Below, piece after piece: positions 16,401 through 25,317 of a stretch of DNA of 55,729 bases (the stretch's first letter is position 1; the number at the start of each line of letters is the position of its first letter). The translations under genes were made by a program, and so were the position numbers. Below the pieces are notes generated by a model. The model worked only from the letters and a program-made list of their open reading frames with translations, was not told where the DNA came from and did not search any database. This stretch comes from CAYJGJ01 sp964367585 (GTDB lineage Bacteria > Bacillota > Clostridia > Peptostreptococcales > Anaerovoracaceae), in the NCBI GenBank assembly GCA_964367585.1, contig CAYIYH010000010.1, positions 1 to 55,729 of the forward strand, read 5' to 3'.

Positions 16401-17825
16401 ATGCTTTTTAATTCGATTGAATTTGGAATATTCTTTGTAGTAATATTTATATTATATTTTTCAATACCAAAGAAATATCAATGGGTACTGTTACTAATAG
16501 CGAGCTATTACTTCTATATGAGTTACAAGGCGGAATTAGTTGTTCTTATATTAGTATGCACGTTGATAAACTATGTATGTGCAATATATATTGAAAAACG
16601 TCCAAATAACAAAAAACTATATTTGAGCATTAGTTTGATATGTAGTTTGGGAATGTTATTTTTCTTTAAATACTTTAACTTCTTTAATGGGGTAGTCGAC
16701 GATGTGCTAAGCATTTTTAGTATTGAATTTTCACAAAGTACTCTTAATATATTACTGCCTATGGGAATTTCTTTTTACACTTTACAAACATTAGGATACA
16801 CAATTGATGTATATAAAGGGACAATTAAGGCAGAGCGCAACTTTGGCTATTTTGCACTGTTTGTTTCCTTTTTCCCTCAACTAGTAGCTGGCCCAATAGA
16901 AAGAGCAAATGATTTAATTCCACAGCTAAAAGTTCCACACTCGTTTGACTACTCGAATGCAACCTATGGATTAAAAATTATGGCTTGGGGGTTCTTCAAA
17001 AAACTTGTAATTGCTGATAATGTTTCTAGATACGTTAATTTAGTTTATAATGATGTACAAAATTATGAAGGTTTTTCGATAGTACTTGCGACAACATTGT
17101 TTGCAATGCAGATATACTGTGATTTTTCTGGATATTCTGATATAGCACGTGGAGCTGCAAGAGTTTTAGGCTACGATCTTACAATAAATTTTAAGTCTCC
17201 ATATCTTTCGTATAATATGACTGACTTTTGGAGAAGGTGGCACATAACTTTGACTAACTGGTTCAAAGACTATTTGTATATTCCCCTTGGTGGCAGAAAT
17301 AAGTATATCAGAAATACTTTGATTGTATTCGGATTAAGTGGATTTTGGCATGGTGCAAACTACACGTTTATAGTGTGGGGCCTTATTAACGTAATAGGAA
17401 TTATTATAGATAAGTATATAAAGAAGATACTACCCATAGTTTCGAAAAATGTAATTATTAAGCTTTTAAGTGGATTTACGACATTTGCAATTGTCTGTTT
17501 TGGATGGATTTTTTTTAGAGCAAATAGTATGCACGATGCTATAATGTTAATAAACAAACTGACCGCCGGAATTTTAAATTTTCCGTCATATATTGTGAAC
17601 GGCTTTCATTATATTTCTATGAGTAGTTTAGAATTTATTTCTATTATTATTCCAGTAGGAATATTGTTCATTTTTGACTTTATCAATAAAAATGACAAAG
17701 CAGTTTCTAAGGTTTCTAATTTGAGCTTGTTTATAAGATGGGGAATATATATTGCATTAGTAGTGCTAATTATATTATTATCTCCCAAAAATACACCTGC
17801 TGAGTTTATATACTTTGAGTTTTAG
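16401..17825 (+). CDS. MBOAT-family polysaccharide O-acyltransferase
   Basis: The 474-residue multi-pass membrane protein is of the AlgI/DltB type. It has LLPMGISFYTLQTLGY near residues 128-143, QLVAGPIERA near 168, WRRWHITLTNWFKDYLYIP near 277, and the active-site His in GFWHGANYTFIVWG near 315. In AlgI-like systems the MBOAT protein moves acyl groups across the membrane to a partner SGNH protein that acetylates the polysaccharide outside. That partner is encoded 8 nt downstream. It probably O-acetylates the glycan made by this locus. Confidence 0.9.
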   Translation: MLFNSIEFGIFFVVIFILYFSIPKKYQWVLLLIASYYFYMSYKAELVVLILVCTLINYVCAIYIEKRPNNKKLYLSISLICSLGMLFFFKYFNFFNGVVDDVLSIFSIEFSQSTLNILLPMGISFYTLQTLGYTIDVYKGTIKAERNFGYFALFVSFFPQLVAGPIERANDLIPQLKVPHSFDYSNATYGLKIMAWGFFKKLVIADNVSRYVNLVYNDVQNYEGFSIVLATTLFAMQIYCDFSGYSDIARGAARVLGYDLTINFKSPYLSYNMTDFWRRWHITLTNWFKDYLYIPLGGRNKYIRNTLIVFGLSGFWHGANYTFIVWGLINVIGIIIDKYIKKILPIVSKNVIIKLLSGFTTFAIVCFGWIFFRANSMHDAIMLINKLTAGILNFPSYIVNGFHYISMSSLEFISIIIPVGILFIFDFINKNDKAVSKVSNLSLFIRWGIYIALVVLIILLSPKNTPAEFIYFEF

Positions 17826-17833
17826 AGGGTAAA

Positions 17834-18844
17834 ATGAAAAAGTTTATTATAAAAGTGTTAATATTTTTATCACTAATTGCATTAACAATTAGTATAGTTA
17901 GCTTTTGGTTTGAACAGACTATTTATTATCAGAATCTTCTCACCAGTAGAGAAACTATTAAGTTTGGAATAAATGATAGGTCTATAATAAATCAAGAAAT
18001 TATTAAGTTTGAACCTTTGAGCGAAGATATTACAGTTGCTAATTTTGGCAGTTCACACGGAAGGGCTGCATTTGACTATATTAATAATAACTTAGAAGAT
18101 TCATTTAATTTTGCATTATCCTCACAATTGCTTACATATGACCTGAAGCTACTTCAACATTACGGGGAACGAATTTCCGAAGGAGCAGTACTGTTTTTCC
18201 CCATATCGTATATGTCTTTATACTGGGATGAGTTTAATGACATGGATGAATTTGAGAAGTCGAACATCAGATATTATGATATTTTAGACTATGATGAAAT
18301 CGAAAAAGTGGAGCTATCTTTTTATATTATGAATAAGTTATCTCCAGTATTGGTGAGCGAAGAACTAAATTTACTTGAAATAATAATGTATGATAAGCCG
18401 CTTGCTATGTATCAGTCCAAATGGTACACCAATATGCTTGAAATGTCACAGGATGAAATTGTGGAATCATCTATTTCTGTAACCGACTATCATAAGCAAA
18501 TAATTGGCGAGCAAGTAGTTGATACAAGAATGAATGTAGCAATAATAGAAATTATTGATTATTGCGACGAAAATGGGTTTACACCTGTATTTGTAACAAC
18601 ACCTTTTTACAGCGATTATAATGAGCAGTTTTCATCTGAGTTTTACGACCAATTTTATAAGGATGTAGAATTAATAATTGAAAATAATGGAGAGTTGTAC
18701 TTAGATTACTCTCATCACGAGTTATTTGTAAATGATAAATCATTGTTTTCAGATAGTAATCATCTAAATCAACAAGGGGCACAAAAATTTACGAAAATAG
18801 TTATTTGCGACATTGAAGATAAAATAGATATAAATCTATACTAG
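17834..18844 (+). CDS. Membrane-anchored SGNH-type O-acetyltransferase partner
   Basis: The 336-residue protein has one N-terminal hydrophobic anchor (about residues 4-24) and an extracytoplasmic domain. The Ser block is FGSSHGRAA near 72-80. The Asp/His block DSNHLNQQGA near 311-320 completes a DltD/AlgJ-like SGNH triad. It should receive acyl groups from the MBOAT protein encoded just upstream and place them on the glycan. AGAGGG precedes the ATG. Overall sequence is divergent, so the donor-acceptor details are inferred from the pairing. Confidence 0.78.
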   Translation: MKKFIIKVLIFLSLIALTISIVSFWFEQTIYYQNLLTSRETIKFGINDRSIINQEIIKFEPLSEDITVANFGSSHGRAAFDYINNNLEDSFNFALSSQLLTYDLKLLQHYGERISEGAVLFFPISYMSLYWDEFNDMDEFEKSNIRYYDILDYDEIEKVELSFYIMNKLSPVLVSEELNLLEIIMYDKPLAMYQSKWYTNMLEMSQDEIVESSISVTDYHKQIIGEQVVDTRMNVAIIEIIDYCDENGFTPVFVTTPFYSDYNEQFSSEFYDQFYKDVELIIENNGELYLDYSHHELFVNDKSLFSDSNHLNQQGAQKFTKIVICDIEDKIDINLY

Positions 18845-18921
18845 AAGAATATAACTGGCATAAAGAAAGCCAGAAACTCATTGATCTTTACAGGCAGTTA
18901 TCATTATAATAAGGAGAACTA

Positions 18922-19824
18922 ATGACAAAAAAAGGACTAGTGAAATATGTGTTATACAAAGTATTACCACTAAATATGTATCTAAAAGTAACATATAGGT
19001 ATTTTTATAAGCGCAAACTAAATTTGAAGAACCCTAAACTTTACTCAGAAAAATTATTTGTTTTAAATATCAAGAATAGAGAAAAAACGTCGTTAATCCA
19101 AGAGATTTACGATAAATATACAGTTAGAAAATACATTGAGGATAGAATAGGAAGCGGATATTCGACTAAGTTATATGGTAATTACGAAAGTGTGGATGAA
19201 ATAGATTTTGATAAGTTGCCAGAAAGTTACGTATTAAAACTTACACAATCATCGGGATATAATATTATCAATAATGGAAAGACTGACTTTGATATTAACC
19301 TAGCAAAAGAAAAGCTGAGTAAATGGCTAAAAGTGACTACAAATCTTAAAATAATTGAAAGAGAAATGAAGGAGTATTCCTATTATTTTAATGGGAAACC
19401 TACAATTATTTGTGAGGAATATCTAGAGGAAAAAGAAGGACATGCAGCAAATGATATAAAATTCATGTGCTACGATGGGAAGGTTGATTGCTATTCTGTA
19501 GATTTTGGTTCTGTCGATGATAAGGGTGCAAAAGGACACCATTATATAAAAAACTTTTACCGTTTAAACAAAGAATTTATCCCTGTAAAATTTAGATTTG
19601 AGCATGCTCCAGAAATTGAATCTCCAGATTATAAAAACTTTGACAAAATGATTGAAATAGCTGAGACTCTATCGAAGGGATTTCCTTTTTTGCGAGTAGA
19701 TATGTATAATATTGATGGGCGTATTATTGTAGGAGAATTGACTCCGATTCCGATGGGTGCAGCTATACCGCAATTTAGCGATAAATACGAACTGGAATGG
19801 GGAAATCTATTAAAAATAGAGTAG
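18922..19824 (+). CDS. TupA-like ATP-grasp protein
   Basis: The 300-residue protein opens with LNLKNPKLYSEKLFVLNIKNR near residues 34-54, then DKYTVRKYIEDRIG near 66. It contains an ATP-grasp-like core with YVLKLTQSSGYNIII-type and PTIICEEYLEE segments, and ends in a VDMYNIDGRIIVGELTPIP metal-site strand near 265. This is the layout of the TupA-like ATP-grasp family found in capsule and teichuronopeptide clusters. Members are thought to ligate an amino-acid-like group to a glycan. AAGGAGAA precedes the ATG. A weak terminator follows, so this ends the first sub-operon. Confidence 0.8.
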   Translation: MTKKGLVKYVLYKVLPLNMYLKVTYRYFYKRKLNLKNPKLYSEKLFVLNIKNREKTSLIQEIYDKYTVRKYIEDRIGSGYSTKLYGNYESVDEIDFDKLPESYVLKLTQSSGYNIINNGKTDFDINLAKEKLSKWLKVTTNLKIIEREMKEYSYYFNGKPTIICEEYLEEKEGHAANDIKFMCYDGKVDCYSVDFGSVDDKGAKGHHYIKNFYRLNKEFIPVKFRFEHAPEIESPDYKNFDKMIEIAETLSKGFPFLRVDMYNIDGRIIVGELTPIPMGAAIPQFSDKYELEWGNLLKIE

Positions 19825-19847
19825 AAAGTTAATTCTAACCATCATTA

Positions 19848-19880
19848 AGTATTAAGTTGAAGTAAATACTCTGTTTTGTT
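19848..19880 (+). terminator. Weak terminator-like hairpin
   Basis: AGTATT (19848-19853) pairs with AATACT (19865-19870) across an 11-nt loop. It is followed by CTGTTTTGTT. The stem is short, but its position between a stop codon and a new promoter at 19.98 kb supports a terminator. Confidence 0.4.
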
Positions 19881-19981
19881 ATGCTATGTATAATTACGTA
19901 ACAATCGCAATAGATTGGAAAGATAGATATATGAAGTTTTGATGATATATGCTGATATTTGATGAAAAAAACTTCTTGCTG

Positions 19982-19990
19982 TGCTATAAT
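19982..19990 (+). promoter_or_regulatory. Extended -10 promoter upstream of the first sugar transferase
   Basis: TGCTATAAT lies 46 nt before the preferred start codon at 20036. The -35 region is poor (TTGATG at 19959 is 20 nt away), as in other promoters of this locus that rely on the TG extension. Confidence 0.55.
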
Positions 19991-20035
19991 ATCAAAGATT
20001 ATGTTGTATATATAATAATAGTAAATGAGAGTAAT

Positions 20036-20674
20036 ATGTATAAAAATATATTTAAACCAATAATAGATATTGTTCTTTCAGCAATAGGATGTATTATATT
20101 GTCACTTCCTATACTACTTTTATCACTCTTAATTAAATTAGATTCTAAAGGTCCTGTGTATTTCAAACAAAAAAGAGTCGGAATATACAAAACGCATTTT
20201 AATATCTTAAAATTTCGAACTATGAGGATAGATACTCCTAGGGACTGTCCTACTCATCTATTAGAAAATCCAGAACAATATATTACGAAAGTTGGTAAAT
20301 TTTTGAGAAAAACAAGTCTTGATGAGCTTCCCCAGATATTTAATATTCTATCAGGAAAAATGAGTATTATTGGACCACGACCTGCGCTATGGAACCAGTA
20401 CGATTTAATAGAAGAAAGAGATAAGTATGGTGCTAATGATATCAAGCCGGGACTGACTGGATGGGCGCAGATTAATGGTCGAGATGAACTTGAGATACCT
20501 GTCAAAGCGAAGTTAGATGGTGAGTATGTCGTAAAAATGAGCTTAAGTTTCGATATCAAGTGTTTTGTTGGTACTATTACATCAGTTCTTAAAAGTGACG
20601 GTGTTGTAGAGGGTGGAACCGGAGAAATGAAGGAAAGGGTTCATGAAGAGAGTACTGATCACAGGGGCAAATAG
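20036..20674 (+). CDS. Undecaprenyl-phosphate sugar phosphotransferase (short monotopic form)
   Basis: The 212-residue protein is a minimal phosphoglycosyltransferase. It has one re-entrant membrane helix (about residues 8-30), KQKRVGIYKTHFNILKFRTMR near 45-65, the catalytic TSLDELPQI near 93-101, and GPRPALWNQY followed by KPGLTGWAQINGRDE. It moves a sugar-1-phosphate to undecaprenyl phosphate and so starts a repeat unit. The frame is open from 19949. ATG 20036 fits the family start MYKNIFKPIID; its GAGAG ribosome binding site is modest. The end overlaps the next gene by 32 nt. A second such enzyme is encoded at 24184. Confidence 0.88.
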   Translation: MYKNIFKPIIDIVLSAIGCIILSLPILLLSLLIKLDSKGPVYFKQKRVGIYKTHFNILKFRTMRIDTPRDCPTHLLENPEQYITKVGKFLRKTSLDELPQIFNILSGKMSIIGPRPALWNQYDLIEERDKYGANDIKPGLTGWAQINGRDELEIPVKAKLDGEYVVKMSLSFDIKCFVGTITSVLKSDGVVEGGTGEMKERVHEESTDHRGK

Positions 20675-21491
20675 CTATATTGGAAATTGCTTTGAGAAAT
20701 ACATATGCTCTTTTTCTCAATACGAGGTAGATACTCTTAATATGTTAGATGAAACATGGGAAGATAGTATTTTTTCAACGTATGACGTGATTTTACATGT
20801 TGCGGGGATTGTGCATAAAAAAGAATCGAAAGCAAATGAAGGTCTATACTTTAAAGTAAATTGTGATATGGCTATACGGGCCGCGATAAAAGCAAAGAAT
20901 GAAGGTGTAAAACAGTTTATATTTTTGAGCTCTATGAGTGTTTATGGATTAGAAGAAGGGAATATAACACAAAATACAGAATGCAATCCAAAAACAAACT
21001 ATGCCAAATCGAAACTACTAGCAGAGGAAGGAATAATCAAGCTTCAAGATACAAGTTTTAATGTTTGTATTCTTAGACCACCGATGATATATGGAAAAGG
21101 AAGCAAAGGGAATTATTCTACACTTTCAAAGTATTCAAAGATACTTCCTTTTTTTCCAAATATTAATAATCAGCGATCGATGTTGTACATCGAAAATCTA
21201 TGTGAGTTTCTTCGACTAATGATTGAAAACGTTGAAAGCGGTGTGTATATGCCGCAAAACAGCGAATACACTAATACATCTCAAATGGTAAAATCAATAT
21301 CACAATTAAATGGCAATAACGTAAAGTTAGTGAAATTTTTTAATCCTTTCCTGAAACTACTTTCGCCGTTTATTACTGTAATTGGTAAAGTGTTTGGGGA
21401 TTTAACTTATGATAAATCAATAAGTGAATATAAAGTAGAATATAGAATTTGTAATCTAGAGGAATCGATAAAAAGAAGTGAATGTTTCTGA
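20643..21491 (+). CDS. NAD-dependent sugar epimerase/dehydratase (extended SDR)
   Basis: The 282-residue protein has the Rossmann motif ITGANSYIG at residues 6-14 and HVAGIVHKK near 52. The catalytic segment is SSMSVYG near 96, with YAKSK (Tyr, Lys) near 119-123. It resembles the short reductases/epimerases of nucleotide sugars that accompany a sugar transferase, such as 4-ketosugar reductases. The exact substrate is unknown. Overlap with the upstream phosphoglycosyltransferase by 32 nt suggests coupled translation and that this enzyme makes or modifies the first sugar. Confidence 0.82.
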   Translation: MKRVLITGANSYIGNCFEKYICSFSQYEVDTLNMLDETWEDSIFSTYDVILHVAGIVHKKESKANEGLYFKVNCDMAIRAAIKAKNEGVKQFIFLSSMSVYGLEEGNITQNTECNPKTNYAKSKLLAEEGIIKLQDTSFNVCILRPPMIYGKGSKGNYSTLSKYSKILPFFPNINNQRSMLYIENLCEFLRLMIENVESGVYMPQNSEYTNTSQMVKSISQLNGNNVKLVKFFNPFLKLLSPFITVIGKVFGDLTYDKSISEYKVEYRICNLEESIKRSECF

Positions 21492-21572
21492 TTTTGTAAT
21501 TTAGTTTTGGTATTATTAAGGATATTAAACTGGCACTAGCTACAAAGTCATTTTTTTATTAGAGGTAAATAA

Positions 21573-22817
21573 TTGAACAGAAACGTATGGATATTTTGTC
21601 ATCATACATCGCCGCCGGAATTTGGACACTTTACTAGACACTACAGTCTTTCGAAGGAGTTAATTAAAAACGGATATTCTCCAGTAGTTTTTATGGGAAG
21701 CGTGCCTCATAACTCAAACGATCAGTTGATTAAAGGCAAAGAATCATTTAGTGAATATAATGAACACGAGTTTCCTTATATATTCATAAAAACATGCATT
21801 TACAACAAAAATGTAAAAAAACGCCTGATAGCAATGTTGCAATATTATTTCCGACTTTTTAAAGTGTCCAAAGGCCTTTTGAAAAAAGGTTATAATAAAC
21901 CTGACATAATAATTGGCTCGAGCGTTCATCCTCTAGCGTGTGTTGCTGCAATTCAGATTGCAAAGAAGTTTAAGATTCCATGTATCGTGGAGATTAAGGA
22001 CTTATGGCCAGAGAGCATTGTGTTATTTTCTTCAAGGCTTACAAAAAAAAATCCGATCATAAAAATTCTTTACAAGCTGGAAAAATGGATATATAAAAAA
22101 GCTGATAAAATAATATTTACAATGGAAGGTGGTTCAGACTATATCAAGGAACAGGGATGGGATAGTGATATAGACATGAATAAAGTATATCATATTAATA
22201 ACGGCGTCGATTTAGATGACTTTGATTATAATATAAGCCATTATAAATTAGAAGATGATGATCTCAATAACGAAAAAATTTTTAAAGTTGTTTATACCGG
22301 CTCTATAAGAAGAGTTAATAATATAGGATTAATATTAGATGTAGCAAAGCAAATTAATAATGACAAAATAAAAATATTAATTTGGGGAGATGGCGATGAG
22401 GTAGAAATATTAAAACAGCGAATTTTAGATGAAAGAATACAAAATGTGTGCTTGAAAGGGCATGTAGAAAAAAAGTATATACCTTTTATCCTTTCCAAGT
22501 CTGATTTAAACATATTGCATTATGAATATACGGATATTTTCAAATATGGTACAAGCCAAAACAAAAATTTTGAATATCTAGCTTCTGCGACACCTGTATT
22601 AAATACTATAAACATAAATTATGATATAGTGGAAAAAAAATCCGCGGGGATAACTTTGAAATCTCAAACTACAGGTAACATTGCGAACGCAATATTGCAA
22701 TTCGCAAATTTAGAACAGGTCAAGCTCGAAAAAATGGGTCAAAATGGCCGAAAATTAGCAGAGGAATATGATTTTAAAAATCTTACCAAGAAATTAATTT
22801 TCGTAATAGAGAGTTAG
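21573..22817 (+). CDS. GT4-family glycosyltransferase (WbuB-like)
   Basis: The 414-residue GT-B enzyme has an N-terminal acceptor domain with SSVHPLACVAAIQIAK near residues 112-127 and IVEIKDLWPESIV near 136. The C-terminal donor domain runs VVYTGSIRRVNN near 240, then NKNFEYLASATPVLN near 330 in the position of the GT4 EX7E site. It starts with TTG at 21573, with AGAGGT 6 nt upstream. It closely resembles the product of the gene at 27245. It adds a sugar to the lipid-linked intermediate in the cytoplasm; donor and acceptor are unknown. Confidence 0.85.
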   Translation: MNRNVWIFCHHTSPPEFGHFTRHYSLSKELIKNGYSPVVFMGSVPHNSNDQLIKGKESFSEYNEHEFPYIFIKTCIYNKNVKKRLIAMLQYYFRLFKVSKGLLKKGYNKPDIIIGSSVHPLACVAAIQIAKKFKIPCIVEIKDLWPESIVLFSSRLTKKNPIIKILYKLEKWIYKKADKIIFTMEGGSDYIKEQGWDSDIDMNKVYHINNGVDLDDFDYNISHYKLEDDDLNNEKIFKVVYTGSIRRVNNIGLILDVAKQINNDKIKILIWGDGDEVEILKQRILDERIQNVCLKGHVEKKYIPFILSKSDLNILHYEYTDIFKYGTSQNKNFEYLASATPVLNTININYDIVEKKSAGITLKSQTTGNIANAILQFANLEQVKLEKMGQNGRKLAEEYDFKNLTKKLIFVIES

Positions 22818-22848
22818 TGATAAACATGTGTAGAAAACATTTTTTGTT

Positions 22849-22876
22849 TTGAATAGCGACGAAAACATGTTATAAT
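22849..22876 (+). promoter_or_regulatory. Promoter of the aminosugar/amino-acid sub-operon
   Basis: TTGAAT (22849-22854) and TATAAT (22871-22876) are 16 nt apart, and TGT directly precedes the -10 box (extended -10). The stretch CGACGAAAACATGTTATAAT is nearly the same as the one upstream of wecB. A leader of about 180 nt follows, with a small GACG-AAAG-CGTC hairpin (23038-23049) touching the ribosome binding site. Confidence 0.7.
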
Positions 22877-23063
22877 AAAAAATGGTATACATCGAATAGG
22901 AGTATTTAAGCAACATTCCTTATATATTTATACTTAATAACGTTAACAATAGAAAATTAGATAGAAATGTTACGTAGAAGAATGAAAGTGACATATTTAT
23001 TTATAATAAAATATTAGAATTTCGATAATTTATTGAAGACGAAAGCGTCGGGAGTATATGCAA

Positions 23064-24182
23064 ATGAGCAACGAAAAAATATATTTAGCATCGCCACATA
23101 TGAGTGAGCAAGGATATGAAAGAGAATATATCGATGAGGCCTTTGCCACAAATTGGATTGCACCATTAGGCCCGAATACTAATAATTTCGAAAGAGAAAT
23201 GGAGAAAAAGACGGGCGGAAAGAATGCTGTTGCGCTATCTTCTGGAACTAGTGCGATACATCTAGCGCTAAAAGCAGTCGGGGTAGAGCAAGGTGACATA
23301 GTATTTTGTCAATCGTTAACATTTTCTGCAACAGTGAATCCAATTATCTATGAAAAAGCTATACCAGTTTTTATTGACAGTAATTATGAAACATGGAATA
23401 TGTGTCCAGTTGCCTTAGAAAAGGCTTTTCAAAAATATCCCAAAGTTAAAGCTGTAATTGTTGTCCACTTATATGGTCTTTCTGCTGATTTGGACAAAAT
23501 TAAAGCAATATGTGATAAGTATAATGTTTCATTAATTGAAGATGCAGCTGAATCATTGGGAGGCAAGTATAAAGGTGCTCAAACTGGCACTATTGGTGAA
23601 TATGGTATATTTTCTTTTAATGGAAACAAGATTATAACTACATCTGGTGGTGGAATGCTACTTTGTCCAAATGAGAAAATTAAAAAGAAAATAATTTTTT
23701 GGGCAACTCAGTCCAGGGATGATGAAATACATTATGAACATAATGAGGTTGGATACAATTACAGAATGAGTAATATTCTTGCCGGGATTGGAAGGGGACA
23801 ACTTAAAGTACTAGATGAAAGAGTTTCAAAAAAGAAACATATATTTGAATACTATAAGAGAGAACTAGATTCACTAGAAAATATTGATTTTATGCCGATT
23901 AATGACTGGGATGAACCTAATTATTGGCTATCTTCTATCACTGTCAGTGGGGGGATAAAACCAATTCAGATCATTGAAGAATTAGGAAAAGAAAATATAG
24001 AAAGTAGACCATTGTGGAAACCGATGCATCTGCAACCTATATTTTCAAAATATGACATTATAGGTGGAGAAGTATCTGCAGATTTATTTGAAAGAGGGTT
24101 ATGCTTACCAAGTGACACTAAGATGAATGATGATGATTTGGCGAGAATATGTTCGATAATACGGAAAGTGCTGACTAGATAA
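23064..24182 (+). CDS. DegT/DnrJ/EryC1-family PLP aminotransferase (PglE-like)
   Basis: The 372-residue enzyme is a fold-type I sugar aminotransferase. It has ALSSGTSAIHLALKAVGV near residues 56-73, EDAAESLGGKYKG near 159, the PLP Lys in FSFNGNKIITTSGGG near 186, and NYRMSN near 231. With the phosphoglycosyltransferase and acetyltransferase directly downstream it matches the bacillosamine pathway (PglE, PglC, PglD). It likely aminates a UDP-4-keto-6-deoxy sugar made by the dehydratase at 37500. ATG 23064 is preferred over 23058 because GGGAG is only 3 nt from the latter. Confidence 0.88.
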   Translation: MSNEKIYLASPHMSEQGYEREYIDEAFATNWIAPLGPNTNNFEREMEKKTGGKNAVALSSGTSAIHLALKAVGVEQGDIVFCQSLTFSATVNPIIYEKAIPVFIDSNYETWNMCPVALEKAFQKYPKVKAVIVVHLYGLSADLDKIKAICDKYNVSLIEDAAESLGGKYKGAQTGTIGEYGIFSFNGNKIITTSGGGMLLCPNEKIKKKIIFWATQSRDDEIHYEHNEVGYNYRMSNILAGIGRGQLKVLDERVSKKKHIFEYYKRELDSLENIDFMPINDWDEPNYWLSSITVSGGIKPIQIIEELGKENIESRPLWKPMHLQPIFSKYDIIGGEVSADLFERGLCLPSDTKMNDDDLARICSIIRKVLTR

Positions 24183-24183
24183 G

Positions 24184-24804
24184 ATGTTTTATAGTAAATA
24201 TTTGAAAAGAATCTTTGATATTATTGCTTCCTTTTTTGGAATAATTATATTAAGCCCAATTTTAATATTCACAGCAGTATTGGTTAAAAAGAAATTGGGG
24301 TCCCCTGTGCTTTTTAAACAAGCTAGGCCAGGCAAAGATGAAAAGATATTTATGATGTATAAGTTCCGTTCGATGACTGATGAAAGAGATGAAACAGGGA
24401 AATTGCTGAGCGATGATGAAAGACTCCCAAGTTTTGGAAGAAAATTAAGAAGTTCAAGTCTTGATGAACTCCCTGAGTTATGGAACATATTAAAGGGTGA
24501 CATGAGTGTGGTAGGTCCTAGACCGCTTTTCGTGGATTATTTACCATATTATTATGAAGAGGAAAGGCAAAGACATAATCTTAGACCTGGATTGACTGGG
24601 CTTGCACAAGTTAATGGAAGAAATTCTACAGAATGGAATGAAAAATTGCAACTTGATGTGCATTATGTGAATAATTGCTCTATATGGTTGGATACAAAAA
24701 TCATACTAGTTACTATTAAAAAAATATTAAAAAAAGAAGATGTATTAGTTGGTAAAGAAATCAAAGTTGGAAGACTAGACGATTTAAGAAAAAAAGAGAT
24801 GTAA
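24184..24804 (+). CDS. Phosphoglycosyltransferase (PglC-like)
   Basis: The 206-residue monotopic enzyme has a single N-terminal membrane helix (about residues 10-32), KQARPGKDEKIFMMYKFRSM near 45, and the catalytic SSLDELPELWNI near 96. GDMSVVGPRPL and LRPGLTGLAQVNGRN follow. It transfers a phospho-sugar, by context a bacillosamine-type diacetamido sugar, to undecaprenyl phosphate. It starts 1 nt after the aminotransferase and abuts the GNAT gene. It is the second initiating transferase in the window. Confidence 0.92.
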   Translation: MFYSKYLKRIFDIIASFFGIIILSPILIFTAVLVKKKLGSPVLFKQARPGKDEKIFMMYKFRSMTDERDETGKLLSDDERLPSFGRKLRSSSLDELPELWNILKGDMSVVGPRPLFVDYLPYYYEEERQRHNLRPGLTGLAQVNGRNSTEWNEKLQLDVHYVNNCSIWLDTKIILVTIKKILKKEDVLVGKEIKVGRLDDLRKKEM

Positions 24805-25317
24805 ATGGACAATGTGGTGCTTCGAAAGTTTGAAGAAAAGGACATTTTAAATAAAATAAGATGGGTGAATGACGACGATAATAATGAGTTTCTGCATTAC
24901 GATTTGCCATTAAACTTTCATTCGACAAAACAATGGTATGAAAAAAATAAAAACAATGAAACAAGATATGATGCGGTTATTGAGGTCAATGGACAGCCTG
25001 CCGGCATTATTGGTTTGTTATCAATTATCGATAAAAAAGCGGAATATTATATACTCATAGGTGAGTCGGAGTATAAAGGAAAAGGAGTTGCAAAAAAAGC
25101 AACTTTATTACTATACGATATAGCATTTAATATATATGGATTGGAAGAAGTAATTACAAATACAGAAGTAGACAATATTGCGATGCAACGATTAGTCGAA
25201 TCTGTAGGTGGGAAATACATAAGAAGAGAAAAAGACTCGGCTAAAAATAGGGGAAAATATGTTGATAGATATGTATATTGTACAACAGAAGAAGTGATGA
25301 AAGATAGAAATGAATAG
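24805..25317 (+). CDS. GNAT-family N-acetyltransferase, probably acting on an amino sugar
   Basis: The 170-residue protein has the GNAT fold, with the acetyl-CoA loop EYKGKGVAKKAT near residues 90-101 and the NTEVDNIAMQRLVESVGG segment near 114-131. It resembles acetyltransferases that modify the 4-amino group of UDP-sugars, such as PseH. Its position between PglC-like and PLP genes suggests it takes the place of the usual left-handed-helix PglD. The gene begins immediately after its neighbour's stop and overlaps the next gene by 8 nt. Confidence 0.78.
   Translation: MDNVVLRKFEEKDILNKIRWVNDDDNNEFLHYDLPLNFHSTKQWYEKNKNNETRYDAVIEVNGQPAGIIGLLSIIDKKAEYYILIGESEYKGKGVAKKATLLLYDIAFNIYGLEEVITNTEVDNIAMQRLVESVGGKYIRREKDSAKNRGKYVDRYVYCTTEEVMKDRNE

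Noticed and set aside
18855..18873. CTGGC/GCCAG hairpin after the SGNH gene considered as a terminator
   Set aside because: The stem is only 5 bp and there is no T run; the TupA-like gene has no evident promoter of its own.
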